In this document: piece by piece, positions 1 through 11,536 of the stretch | Numbering within the stretch: position 1 is the first letter of the stretch | Layout of the letters: each line of letters starts with the position of its first letter | Assembly (NCBI GenBank): GCA_025331445.1 | Contig: JAIWNE010000004.1 | Coordinates: 124,001-188,000, forward strand | DNA: 64,000 nucleotides | Origin: Blakeslea trispora | Taxonomy: Eukaryota > Mucoromycota > Mucoromycetes > Mucorales > Choanephoraceae | Direction of reading: 5' to 3' | Program-made: the position numbers and the translations under genes | The notes under the pieces: model-generated | What the model saw: only the letters and a program-made list of their open reading frames with translations | What the model was told of the DNA's origin: nothing | Databases searched by the model: none

Positions 1-323
1 ATCATTTCTTATTCGGATGATGACACATGATGGCCTATTCTGAAAGATAAGAGGTCGACGTTGTGTAACACAGAAATGACGATAACATTAGTAACCCGAC
101 CATGCAAGAAAGAAAGATGGAGACAACAAATACAAGCTGAAACAAGTCTTAATTTATTTTCTGATTTGGCTCAATTATGGATAAATTAAATATTGAAGTT
201 GGCAAACAAACAAACAAAAAAACAGACAATAGGAAATTCAGGTACAAGTTTTTTTTTTGTTATAAAAAATAGGTGTTTATTTTGGCCCAAGTTGGCAAAA
301 AATAAAGAGAGGAATAAAGCAAC
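1..323. other. 3' flank of RPS22
   Basis: AT-rich downstream sequence with A and T runs. No coding or RNA feature is seen. Confidence 0.5.
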
Positions 324-1045
324 TTAGTAGAAGAAACCGAGGATCTTACCACCAACGTGCTTTTGACGGGCTTCATCTTGATCCATGATACCAGCAGAGG
401 TGGTCAAGACCAAGTGACCGAATTGACGAGCAGGCAACAAGTTAGCGGTCCACTTTTCAAGTTCAGAGTACTTGATGTTGAAACGGGGAGAGATGACACC
501 ACACTTGTTGATACGACCGATCAATTGGATGACAATCTTGCCAGAGCGGTGGTCATCGACGATTTCGAATTCACCAATGTAACCTATGAAGAGAATGAAT
601 AAATATGATATTCAAGTAAAAGAAAAAAAAAAGGATCTCGAGAAAAGCCAAAATAATGAAATGTATCGGTTCTATAAACAGTACGCAACATGGTAAATGG
701 TTGCGCAAGTGTAAGAGAATGAAGTTATTCTCCCGTAGACTTAAAGGTCAAGAGTTTGTAGAAAGTTGCCGTGAGGCATGCAAACCTTAACTAGTTATAC
801 TACGGGGTTCTTTTTGATTTGAGAAACAAGATCCGAGATCAAGTTTTCAAAAAGGTGATCTGGGTTTTGGGCTTTCTCTCGAGATTCCTTGGAAAATAAA
901 GAGGAGACTTACCGTGCTTTTGCATAACGGACAAGAACTTGATGATGACCTTGGAAGAAGGACGGACGAGAACTTGTCTCTTACCACGCTTTTCAGCGTT
1001 GTTGATGCTGTTCAAACAATCGTTCAAGACGGAAACTCTGACCAT
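324..1045 (-). CDS. RPS22: 40S ribosomal protein uS8 (RPS22 / S15a)
   Basis: Small-subunit ribosomal protein uS8, which binds helix 21 of 18S rRNA. Two exons, complement(324..583, 913..1045), give 130 aa, exactly the usual eukaryotic length. The N-terminus [20 protein letters not shown], the [20 protein letters not shown] core and the C-terminal [20 protein letters not shown] segment are near-identical to the family as I know it. Splicing joins the first base of a Gly codon (CAC G) to GT-TAC at a GTAAGT donor and a CATAG acceptor. The 329-nt intron is far longer than other introns here because it carries a snoRNA (see 659..808). A further 5'UTR intron (about 1075-1280) is possible from an AACAG-GTAAAT donor and a CTTTAG acceptor but is not proven. 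Identity is essentially certain. Confidence 0.97.
659..808 (-). ncRNA. snR44: intron-encoded H/ACA snoRNA, snR44-like
   Basis: Lies inside the RPS22 intron on the same strand. Hairpin 1 has a perfect 7-bp lower stem (CCCGTAG at 800..806 with CTACGGG at 732..738), an internal pocket and an 11-bp upper stem with one bulge. It is followed at once by an H box AGAATA (726..731). Hairpin 2 has a TTCT/AGAA lower stem, an upper stem CGCAAC/GTTGCG (700..705 with 684..689) and an ACA box (662..664) three bases before the end. The spacing from pocket to box is 14 nt in both halves, as the family requires. Pocket 1 arms ATAACT and TTTAA are complementary to the conserved 18S segment TTAAA-U-C-AGTTAT, the yeast U106 site. 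From memory, yeast snR44 guides that site and sits in an RPS22B intron. Pocket 2 (CTTACA / TTTAT) may target the LSU TGTAAG segment; that part is less certain. Confidence 0.82.
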
Positions 1046-3941
1046 ATTAACAAATGCGCAAGAAAGAAATCTAAAGATCAGATTGTGTCAGCATGGGAAA
1101 AGTCTATCAGAGAGAGAGATATGTGGGTCCAGCATAAACTGTTGAGCTTTTTTTCTTTCTTTCTTTTGCTTCATTCTTTGATAAGATGAGAAGATGGAAG
1201 GTGTATGGCTGCAAACAATATATGTGGATAGATGGATAGATGGATGGATGGATGGATGGATGGACATGGATAATTTACCTGTTGCAAAGAAGAGGAGGTT
1301 CTTTAATGTGCACCACATGGAATTTAAAGTAATTCGGTTTCTTCAGCTGTCAAAAAAAAAGCTAAGCCACCTCGAGATTTGCGGTAAGAGAAATTGCCTT
1401 TTTCAAAATGTTTGTTTAAATCAAGTAGACAGTTACTTGGTTCTTATTGCTATTTACAAGTTAGCTATTCATGGAAGAGCAAGTCTCGACATGTACGTCA
1501 ATATTGACTTTTAAAGATACAAGAGGAAGTTGATTATGCTTAGATCAGCCTCCTGAATAAGAAGAGAGACATAAGGCTGACAACGGTTAGAGCAGTAGGA
1601 TAGAAAAGAATGCTACTGACTTGACGTTGCATATCTCTAAACCTGTATTGTGATGCATGTACTCGAAACAAATGTGGATAAATCTGTAGAACTGAACGAG
1701 ACTAAATATAGGTCTTTTTTGAGGTGAAAAGAAAGAGTGTTAAACATGATAGAAAACTCTTCTAATATATTTGGACTTTGGATTAATTGGTTGATCTAGA
1801 TGTGGCAAATACCACGTGTACATAGAAAGATTGGTTCAAGCAAACAGAAGTAACAGTACCTCTGATGGAGCTATTACTGTTATTATGAGTGAATTATAAC
1901 AAGTATTTCTACACTTTTATCGAGAATGGGCTTGAATACTCTAAACAAACTTGACTTGCAATATCAGATATTTGAGTTTTTGGGAGCTTCAAAGATGACC
2001 TAAATATGCCAAAGATTGAACTATTTCTAACATAGAATATCAGAAACCAATATATAATATGCTGCTGCAAACACCTGCACTAAAAATTTAAGAGAAGACA
2101 AACCAATTTATTGCAGATTCCAGGCCTACCTCAATTCTAACTGTACATCGTTGTACGACACAAGTTAATGCTCTCAATTCATTCATTTCTTTTTCACTAT
2201 TTGTAGCATGCTAACTTCAGTTTAACATCTTGAAGATCGTCCAGTTTATTGATGATACTCTGTTACTAGACTTTACTGTATAACGCACACTGCAATGTAT
2301 GTTAAACATTCCTCTCACACTATTCGTACAACGCACTTTAGAAAGTGATTCTACTGTGATGTGGATTCCTGTCATAAAAAAAATGATTCTTGAGAGAAGC
2401 GGCATGCTATTCTAAATGGGGCTTTTCTTATTTGATTAAGTATTTGATTGGCTTTGTACAGTGTATCAAAGCTGTAGATCATACAATTTAAAATTGGTCC
2501 CATCACCGTAATGTTTTGTAGGTTTGACACAGAAGAGCTTCTTCTCTTCAGAAGAAAAAAGAAGTTCTATTAATTCAGTTTATAGGACGCTTTTCTCTTT
2601 TTTTTTTTTGCTCCCTGCTGTTCATCAAAAACTGTAAGTCATCCTTTACGTATCCTCTCATATTTATATGAAACAACTGCTGTTTCCTAAAAGAGCAGGC
2701 TATATTGTCACTGATTTGGTTTTATTCAAACACTGATTGTGATCGCCAGGCTGTTGACAATTACTTGCTTGTATCACTAACCGACAACAATCATACAACA
2801 CAGCTTCAAGGCTCCCAGAAATATGATAGACAAATAAGACGTACTCAGATTAACACACGAAGGCGTTACACTATCTATTGTTTTCCTTTTCTTTTGGTGC
2901 ATAATCCATGGCCTTTCTTTTAGGAATCTTTTCTAGCTCAGTATGAAACTACTTTCCTTTTCTGTCAACGGCAAACATTTAAGGCGAGGTTCTATTTTTT
3001 CGGAATAAACCGCCTTTCTTGATACTTCTTGACTATTTGTCTGGCCATTACAGTCTCTTTATGCTTTCCTCTCTTCTACTAACTACCTCACTGTTGATTT
3101 TTATTCTCTTTCTAGCATTTCTTAGTATCCTTGGATGATAAGAAAAATGACAAATTAGAAATGATTGAATTTTCTCTGAATTAAAACAAAGCAGTCCATT
3201 TCTTTGTAAAATATAGTCAGTGCATCTGATAATCTCAAAAAGTACTTGGAATGAGGTTACAGTTGAATACAAACGAAGAATAAAAGCGGAGATGAGTTTT
3301 TATAGTCTCTCTACGATAGTTTCCATTACGTGGGCTATACTCCTAGTGTTTCCGAATAAGGTACAACTGTTATCTATGCCAAACACAGCATTTTGATAGT
3401 ATCTTGTTGATTCGTATTGTAGGACCCGATTGACTGCTGCAGATCCCTCACTCTTTGAAAGCAACTTGCTTACTGACTTTTAACTATTGTCTTCTCAATA
3501 ACCTTTAACCGTTTTAACTCCGCATAAAATAGCAGGAATCTGATCAAAGAGATTTATATTCTAATCAATAAAGAAAACAACAATCGCATTACAGTATTTT
3601 CCTTGTCACTAAGTCGTTGAAAAAGATAATACGGTTGTATTCTATCAATTAATTGTTATAGTAACACTTACATTCGCGACATAGCTTAACATAGTAAGCA
3701 TTCGAAAAAAATATGTGATGCTGTCATTGGATAGCACTTGCTTTTTATGGAATGGGTAAACGCTGGGCCGGTAAATCAAAGCGAAAAGAAAGTATCGTAC
3801 AGATCAGAAATGGTGATCTCGAAAGACGCCTAAAAGTAAAAAAAAAAGGCATTTGAATTTCCTTATAAATGACAGCTCGTTTCTTTCTGTTCTTGATACA
3901 AATCATTTATTCTATACATATTTTTTTCTTTATATCACAAC
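1046..3941. other. intergenic region, promoters of RPS22 and the DHA1 transporter
   Basis: About 2.9 kb without a supportable gene. It holds a tetranucleotide microsatellite (1225..1264) and many short stop-ridden frames. A TATA-like element TTATAAAT lies near 3862..3869, about 75 bp before the transporter ATG at 3942, and may be its core promoter. Nothing else is recognised. Confidence 0.5.
1225..1264. repeat. (GATG/GATA)n microsatellite
   Basis: About ten tandem tetranucleotide units, GATA/GATG interspersed and then pure GATG, upstream of RPS22. Confidence 0.85.
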
Positions 3942-5688
3942 ATGTCAAATTTGGCATCATCTAATTCTTCAAGTACATTGCACGAAAAAGAATCTCATGA
4001 GGATCTAAAAGATAACAGATCAAGCAAAGTTCGTGACAGTTATCTGATTAATGAGCCCTCACCTGATCAAGAACTAGAGGTTTACCGGGAACAAATTCGA
4101 GAGCAATTACCCCCTGGCGTTTTGGCTACAAAAACGCTATCGATACAGCCATATCCATCTCATCATACTGATCTAGAAGCAGTTGCTTCTCGCATTTTAT
4201 CGCATCATTCACAAAATCAAAGAGTAATGCACTATGTTAATTGGGAAGAAAATGATCCTGAATGTCCTTATAATTGGAGCAGCTCCTTCCGTTGGGCTTA
4301 CACAATAGTAGTCGCCGGCCTAGTCGTCTCTGCTGCCTTTGGATCTTCAGTAATTACTGGCCATATGTACGGTGTTGTTGAATCCTTTGGGTGTTCGCAA
4401 GAAGCAGCTATTCTCCAGGTATCTTTGATGGTGTTTGGTTTTATGATTGGTCCTCTTCTTTGGTCACCATTGTCCGAAATTTATGGGCGCAAGCCTATTT
4501 ACGTCATTGCTCTTGGTCTTTACACTCTCTTTAACATCCCTTGTGCGGTTGCTCGTAATATTGAAACCGTCTTGGTCTGTCGTTTCTTTTCTGGTTTCTT
4601 TGCTTCAGTGGCACTCACCTTGGCCGGTGGGTCAATTTCTGATCTCTTTCCTACTGAAACTAGAGGTAATGCAATTGCTTATTTTGCTGCTGCTCCTTAT
4701 GCCGGACCAGTATTAGGCCCTATTGTTGGTGGATGGATCAATGTTGGTACTGGTGATTGGCGATGGATCTATTGGGTAAGCTTAGTTTTTATTCCAAAAA
4801 AAACATAAAGGGATCAGACTGCTAAATAGTGTTGTAATCATTAAAAAAAAATAGGTGAATATGATTTTTGCAGGTGTTATCTGGATTACCATATGTTTCT
4901 TGCCAGAGACATACCACCCAAAGCTTTTAGCCAAGAGAGCAAAACAACTCCGAAAAGAAACTGGTGATCCTAGTTATGTTACAATAGAAGAAGAAATTCC
5001 TGTTTCATTCTCTGAGATAGTTCAAACAAATTTGATCCGTCCTTTCCTTATGTTGGCTACAGAGCCTATTCTCTTGTTGATGTCTCTCTATGTCGCTATC
5101 ATCTATGCTTTGTTGTATGCTTTCTTTTTTGCATATCCTATTGTTTTTGGAGAGGTTCACCATATGAATGATGGTGAAATAGGCTTGACTTTTATTGGTA
5201 TTCTTATTGGCGCTGCTTTTGCTTTGTTAGTGACGCCTCAGTTTGAGAAGAGATATCTGAGGACGATTGAGAAAAGAGGCAAGGCGTTACCTGAAGACCG
5301 TTTGCCTGGTATGATGTTTGCTGCCCCTTGGGTACCTATCTCTCTATTTATATTTGCCTGGACATCTTTCCCATGGTGTCATTGGATAGGCCCCACCATA
5401 TCGGGCCTTCCTTTTGGCTTTGGTATGGTTTTGCTTTATTATGCTGCCAACAACTACATCATTGACTGTTTCCCTCGTTATGTGACATCTGCATTGGCGG
5501 CAAAGACATTAGTGCGCTCTGGATCTGGTGCTGCTTTTCCTTTGTTTATCAATCAAATGTATCATGGATTGGGAAATCAATGGGCAAGTACTCTTTTGGC
5601 CTTTATCTCTTTGGCAATTGTGCCTATTCCTTTTCTCTTCTATAAATGGGGTGCCTCTATTCGTGCCAAGTCCAAGAGTGCTTCTTAA
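3942..5688 (+). CDS. MFS drug/polyamine:H+ antiporter (DHA1, Tpo1/Flr1-like)
   Basis: Major facilitator superfamily proton antiporter, expected at the plasma membrane and exporting drugs or polyamines. Two exons, join(3942..4775, 4855..5688), give 555 aa. The roughly 110-residue hydrophilic N-terminus ends in NWEENDPECPYNWSSSFRW, typical of DHA1 fungal transporters just before TM1. Motif A appears as GPLLWSPLSEIYGRKP between TM2 and TM3, and the antiporter motif C as AAPYAGPVLGPIVGGW in TM5. The 79-nt intron falls after RWIYW, between TM6 and the central loop, and joins it to VNMIFAGVIWITICFLPET. A charged central loop and six more membrane segments follow. Substrate cannot be inferred. A TATA-like element lies about 75 bp upstream. 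Confidence 0.9.
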
Positions 5689-6422
5689 TTGCATCAAGAG
5701 ATAGGATGATATCAATCTTATCTTCTAGACACCCTTTTTTCTTTCCACTCTTATTAAGTTTTATAATCTAATCCTTATCTAATCATTAATTTGCATATCC
5801 CATCATAATTCAATTCGAAAAGTTATAATACATTTCCCTTTCTTAATACCTTACATTAATAAACTTTTATTTTCTTGACAATCACTATCTTTAGAGTCAT
5901 TAGATTTTCCCTCATTATTTTGTTCATTATACTCATTCGAAGCTTAAACATATTCTTTGAGTCATAAACAAATGACTTTAGTTCATGGCAGGACTAACTT
6001 AAATCTACACCTGTTGTGTTGAGCTATTCTCTTTTTTTTTAATGTTCGAATAGCAGTGAAGTATAGAAGATTCCATTAAGGAAACAAAAGAAGCACTGCG
6101 AATTAGAAGCTCTAGCTCAGGACATGCAAGTAGAGAATCTCAAAACATACAACTAAAAAATCATAACATACGGGGGGTCATACATCATTTTGAGAGGGTC
6201 TGTGAAAAATTACATACCGCTGGGGCATGCTCATAGTGAAGAATGAATAGTATGATCAGTCAACATAAACCTTTCAATGACTGCAACAACAAATAACTGT
6301 TTGACTTTCACAAACAACATTAGCTTCCTTTTGCAAAACTTGACAATTTTTTTTTTATTAATTTTTGCCATTTATTGATCTCTTTTTGTTACAAAGCAAT
6401 TTTCCCCAAAGAGCAGTGTATG
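5689..6422. other. intergenic between two convergent transporter genes
   Basis: 3' flanks of the two MFS genes. T-rich runs and no recognisable coding or RNA feature. Confidence 0.5.
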
Positions 6423-8339
6423 TTACAATCTATACCGAAAATGAAGCCCATGATTTCCTAGATTTTTGTTTTCCTGAATGTACTCTTTCTGCTCAACAGA
6501 AGACATGCCGTTCCATGTAATTTTGCGTTGTTTGTTGGTTTGTTTATATCGTGTCCTTTGAAACAGAAACAACAGAATTGTGACAATATGCAAAGCCATA
6601 TTGATCTTGTTACCTCGCCTGAACCTTGGTGCATCCGAAGCCTCTATTAAAAAAAGAACACATTGGTTTTCAGATAATCTGTGCTACTTCAAGTTGACTT
6701 ACGGTAGATCTGAGACCCAGGTACGCCATTAATATTGGCAGCTCCTATCACTGCAGCCAAGGCCAATGTTCGCTTGCCGTAAGGTGCCAAATTCGATGAC
6801 ATCCATGCTATCTGCATACCATGCCACGATGGAGACGATGATGTGAATAGGGCCGAGAAGTACAAGGGCCACCTTCCTACGTCATCCGGTAAATACTCCA
6901 GTAACGCAAATCCAACCAAAGCCCATATACTTCCAATTAAAGCATGCATTGCAACGTTGCCTCTTTTATCTGAACTTTGTGCAATGATAACCGAAAATAT
7001 TAAGCCTATGATGTATGAAGGTGCCGTGAGTAGATTTGCTGTTGTAGTAGAAAATCCAGCTTCTTTTATCAGGCTTGGCAAGTAGTTTTGAATAGGCGTA
7101 TTTGGCATCATCCTGTTGTATGATGAGTAAAGTCAGCTATAGAAAAAAAAAACTGAAAACAAACAAACCCAAGAAACGTTATCAGCAAATGAACCCAAAG
7201 ATTGAAATCCCTGAGTGTATCGTATACATCCTGTCCAGTAACTGGCTTCTGATGCTCTTTCTTGGTAGCATCGTCTCTGACTATTCTCTGGATAGCTATT
7301 CTTGCTTGCCTTTTTGTTAACCAGCCGTCATTTCCTCTCAGCTTACCCTGAGTATGATTAGGAGATGAAGGTAAATACAAGCTATAGGATGTCATTATTA
7401 GTAAAAAAAAAAGAAAAATTGAATGTTCAAATCAATCCATTTAACTTACAACGCAATTAGCCCAACAATATGTGTTGCAATGCCATCAATAATAAAAAGC
7501 CATTTCCATCCTTCAAGACCGTATATACCTCTCATTCTAAACACACCAAACGAAATCATTCCTGAAACAGAAGATGCTAATGCTTGTGAAGCCCAAAACC
7601 AAGCTAACCGAGTTGCTAGTTCTTGCGTTTTGTACCATAATGACATATAACTTAAACAGGCAGGAATAAACCCAGCTTCTGTAATGGCTATCAATGTTCT
7701 CACGATGATGAAGCCATTGAAATCCTTTTTTTTTGGATTTCATAAGAAAAACAATTATTTTCAAAAAGGAGATAACAGATAGCAATGACTTACATGAATC
7801 AGAGCATGCGCCCAGGTAATAGCAGCCCAAGATGTCATTAAAATTGGGATCCAAAGGTGTGCACCAACAGATTTAGAGATTGCATTAGAAGGAAAAGTAA
7901 AAATAGTAAAGACAAAATGATACAATGAGATTCCCATGTTGACGCCATCATTTGTAAAACCAAGATCGTTGGCCAAATTGTCTGAGATCGCATTGGCTTA
8001 TCCTTACATCAGTAACGAAAAAGCGAATTTCAATTGATTCGGGCACTTACACAAATTCGTTCGATCCATATTCAAGACAAAAGTCATTAGCAGAATAAAA
8101 AGCATTAAATTTCTATCTAATATGCTCAACAACTGTCCTTCTTCACACTCAGTCCATTGAAATTCTTCTTCTTCAATATATTGATTAGCATCGATCGAAA
8201 GGCCCAGCTTTTCCTCTTTGCTGGTTTGAGTGGCCTTTATTGCTTGATATGATTTAAGACATGTCGAAGCAGACTCCTGAGTTGAAAGAGGAATCTTATT
8301 TTTTAGCTGCATGTATTTGAGCGGATTTAAGGGTAACAA
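6423..8339 (-). CDS. MFS anion:cation symporter (Dal5/Tna1-like)
   Basis: Predicted proton-coupled uptake permease of the ACS family (allantoate, nicotinate, pantothenate-type solutes). Six exons, complement(6423..6643, 6703..7112, 7169..7381, 7450..7724, 7794..7996, 8051..8339), give 536 aa in a continuous frame. Family hallmarks: VLNMDRTNLSNAISDNLANDL (TM1 and following loop, DRxN), RTLIAITEAGFIPACLSYMS (TM4, equivalent of RxxLGxxEAGFxP), YGLEGWKWLFIIDG, a central WLTKRQARIAIQRIVRDD, and QIYQASDAPRFRRGN near the end of TM11. The C-terminus is long and charged. It is unrelated in subfamily to the neighbouring DHA1 gene, so the pair is not a tandem duplication. Substrate is not inferable. Confidence 0.88.
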
Positions 8340-9504
8340 AATGGATAAAGGAAGAAAAAAAAAGAGAGAGAGAAAGAAAGAAAAATGAAAACAAAGTAAA
8401 AAGACTGTTGTATTCAGATAGTCTATCCAAGTAGTGATGATTCGCTATTCACTGCAACTAAGACGCAATTCGACGTTTCCAAAAACAATTCATCTGGCTT
8501 CAAATGTCACGCGTTAGACTATTAAATTGTGGGGCATTTGACACATTTTCTTGGTCATTTTAACGTAGTGTACAACACACCATTGTATGATTCACATACT
8601 TTTCCTTTATGGTTGTTGCCATACCAGAGACACAATAACTTGTGTGTAAATGTTCAGTTGGCTATCAAAACAAAAAGCTGCAAATCTTTCTCACGATTGC
8701 TACCTTGTTTGTTAGATGTAATTCAATCTCAACGCCAAAAGGATTCTCCCGCTCAAGTCAAAGGACAATAACTCTAGCATTGCCTTCTCGTTCTGTTCCG
8801 AATTATTCTAAAGCCTAAAGCTACTCGAGAAAACCCATGCGTTGCTCGTGCATATTCCTATTTTTCGACTACAAGCATTATTGTTTCCAAACAGTGCTTA
8901 TTCTTCAATCCGTAGGCGATTCTTTCCAGTTTGTTTGATCGTCTATTTCAATTATTGGTGTCGCTTTTTTTTGTGTTTAAACGATGCCACTAAACACGGT
9001 GACTTTTCTGTTTCCTATCAATCCATCTGATTGATGTACACTAGAGTTGTGCTCTAGTAAGCTATACTATTTGATTACTCAAATCCTAGTGTCTATAAGA
9101 CCAGTATTGAGGCTCCATAAAAGAGCTGACTTCATTTGCCTAACACAGCAATCATGTTTTTCTACTCTGTCTAGTCTCAGCATCTATAAAACATCTGATG
9201 CCTTTGTTTTTCCTCATCATATACATCTCACAAGAGTGAATCAAATCAGTTTCCAGAAAAAAAAAACTGCAATAATTTGTTTGATCTTGCTTTTCTCGAT
9301 ATTAGCCAGTGACGGTGACTATGCCCAGGCGCGACGTCATTAAACGCGGAGTGCAAAGAGCTGAGAGTTACCTGAACTGGGGTTGATTCCGCTTAGATTT
9401 GTAGCAAACTTTTTTTTTTTAACACTTCTTTCTTGTTCGCTTAAACCCCCAACTCTTCTCTAACAAACCACCCCCCTCTTTCTCTTTTTTTTTTAAACCG
9501 GTTA
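8340..9504. other. divergent promoter region, MFS symporter and complex I gene
   Basis: About 1.2 kb with no supportable gene. Just 5' of the symporter is a purine tract (GAGA/GAAA). A CRE-like GACGTCAT lies at 9333..9340, about 165 bp upstream of the complex I ATG, and pyrimidine tracts flank the start. The regulatory role of the CRE-like box is a guess. Confidence 0.4.
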
Positions 9505-11536
9505 ATGTTGAGACAAATTACCGTAAAGCGTGGTAATACAGCTTTTTCGAGAAAGAGATTTTTTTTTCCTTTGTAGAGCAGACAGAATAACAATTTTTAT
9601 TTTCTATAGCTGCGCCTTTATTGGCTCGTCAGCAATTGAAAGCTATTCCTGTTGTAGCACGCACATTAGCTACTGAAGCAACTCCCAACCCTAATGCCAA
9701 CCCTATCACCGGAAAGACAACTTTCGGTGGTCTTCACGATGACGATCGTATCTTCACCAACGTCTATTCCAAGCATGACTTCCGTTTGAAGGGTGCTTTG
9801 AAGCGTGGTGATTGGTACAAGACAAAGGAAATCTTGCTCAAGGGTCACGAATGGATTCTCAAAGAAATGAAGGAATCCGGTCTTCGTGGTCGTGGTGGTG
9901 CTGGTTTCCCTACTGGTCTTAAGTGGAGTTTCATGAACAAGCCCTTAGATGGCCGGTAAATAAGCAGCATTTTCTCTTCAATTAGATATCTTTGGAATTC
10001 ATATCGTATTCGATTTCTTTTTTTACATAGTCCTCGTTACCTTGTTATCAACGCCGATGAAGGTGAGCCTGGTACCTGTAAGGATCGTGAAATTCTTCGT
10101 GGTGATCCCCACAAGTTGATTGAAGGTTGTCTTTTGGCTGGTTCTGCCATGAAGGCTAACGCTGGTAAAGAAATACAAATGCATTTTTTGACAACAAATA
10201 GATTTATTAAGCGATTTCTACTATCATTCAATAGCTTACATTTATATTCGTGGTGAATTCTACCAAGAAGCTACTAACCTTCAAATTGCTATTGACGAAG
10301 CTTACAAGGCTGGTTTGATCGGTAAAAATGCTTGTGGAACAGGATACGATTTTGACGTTTACATTCATCGTGGTGCCGGTGCTTATATTTGTGGTGAAGA
10401 GACCAGTTTGATTGAATCTATTGAAGGCAAGCAAGGCAAGCCCAGATTGAAGCCACCATTCCCTGCTGATGTTGGTCTCTTTGGTTGCCCTACCACTGTT
10501 ACTAACGTCGAAACTGTTGCTGTTGCCCCTACCATTCTTAGACGGTAAGTTCAATCTACATTTCTAAATGGAGTTAGCATCAAACATGAAAAGAAGAAAG
10601 CATATACTGACTACGCATTTATTATAGTGGTGGTTCTTGGTTCGCTGGTTTCGGTCGTCCTCGTAACTCCGGTACCAAGCTCTTCTGTATTTCTGGTCAC
10701 GTAAACAACCCTGTCACAGTTGAAGAAGAAATGTCTATTCCCTTAAAAGAATTGATTGAGAAGCACTGTGGTGGTGTTCGTGGTGGCTGGGATAACTTGC
10801 TTGGTATTGTTCCCGGTGGTAGTTCCGTACCCATCATTCCTAAGGATATCTGTTCAGATGTTTTGTAAGATTTCTCATGATTCGTTGTTGTGTTTCAAAA
10901 ACTAATTTGGTTTGATAGGATGGATTTCGATGCTCTTCGTGATGTTCAATCTGGTCTTGGTACCGGTAAGTGGTTTTTAGCTACGCATCCAATAGTCACT
11001 AACGAGCTAATTCTCTGTCAATCAATCGATCAATCAACAATGCGTTTTTTCTTGTTAATATTTTAGCTGGTAAGTAATTATATCATGCGCAGTTGATTCA
11101 GCAAATTCGAAAATAGTAAAAAAAGATCGGCGATTAATTTGTATCTTGTGATAGCTGTCATTGTTATGGATAAGAGCACAGATATTGTTGCAGCCATTTC
11201 TCGATTTGCCAAGTTCTACCGTCACGAATCTTGTGGTCAATGTACACCTTGTAGAGAAGGTACCAAGTGGCTCGAATCAATGATGGACCGTTTCGAAGTT
11301 GGCCGTGCCAAGAAGGAAGAAATTGATCAAATCTGGGAATTGACAAAGCAAATCGAAGGTCACACCATTTGTGCTCTTGGTGATGCTGCTGGTAAGTTGA
11401 TTTGAGTCTGATTGTTTCAAATGAATGTTACTGATGTATTCTTTCTGTAGCATGGCCCGTTCAAGGTCTTATCAATAGATTCAGACCTGAATTGGAAGCA
11501 AGACTCGATGCATTCAACAAGGAATTGCAACAATAA
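9505..11536 (+). CDS. NDUFV1: NADH:ubiquinone oxidoreductase 51-kDa subunit (NDUFV1/NuoF)
   Basis: Complex I subunit at the tip of the matrix arm: it binds NADH and FMN and passes electrons to cluster N3. Nine exons, join(9505..9532, 9610..9955, 10031..10164, 10235..10544, 10628..10864, 10919..10965, 11067..11069, 11155..11391, 11451..11536), give 475 aa. The 28-nt first exon supplies an amphipathic basic presequence (MLRQITVKR...). Seen are the NADH glycine-rich stretch [16 protein letters not shown], the FMN region [14 protein letters not shown] and [16 protein letters not shown], and 4Fe-4S ligands Cys395, Cys398 and Cys401 ([11 protein letters not shown]) with Cys441 (HTICALGD). Exon 7 is only three nucleotides (separate entry). 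Without it the conserved GTAAVIVMD loses one alanine. Confidence 0.96.
11067..11069 (+). other. 3-nt microexon of NDUFV1
   Basis: The trinucleotide CTG sits between a strong acceptor (TATTTTAG) and a strong donor (GTAAGTAA). The 5' intron is 10966..11066 and the 3' intron 11070..11154. Inclusion creates GCT-GCT (Ala368-Ala369), giving GLGTAAVIVMD, the spacing known for human (GTAAVIVMD) and Neurospora-type (GTGAVIVMD) proteins. Direct joining of the flanking exons keeps frame but drops one residue in the stretch before the iron-sulfur motif. RNA evidence is not available here. Confidence 0.8.

Noticed and set aside
1194..1514. Small frame with WIDGWMDG repeat
   Set aside because: Produced by the GATG/GATA microsatellite.
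3942..8339. The two MFS genes as a tandem duplication
   Set aside because: They belong to different subfamilies (DHA1 versus ACS), have different motifs and intron positions, and lie convergent.
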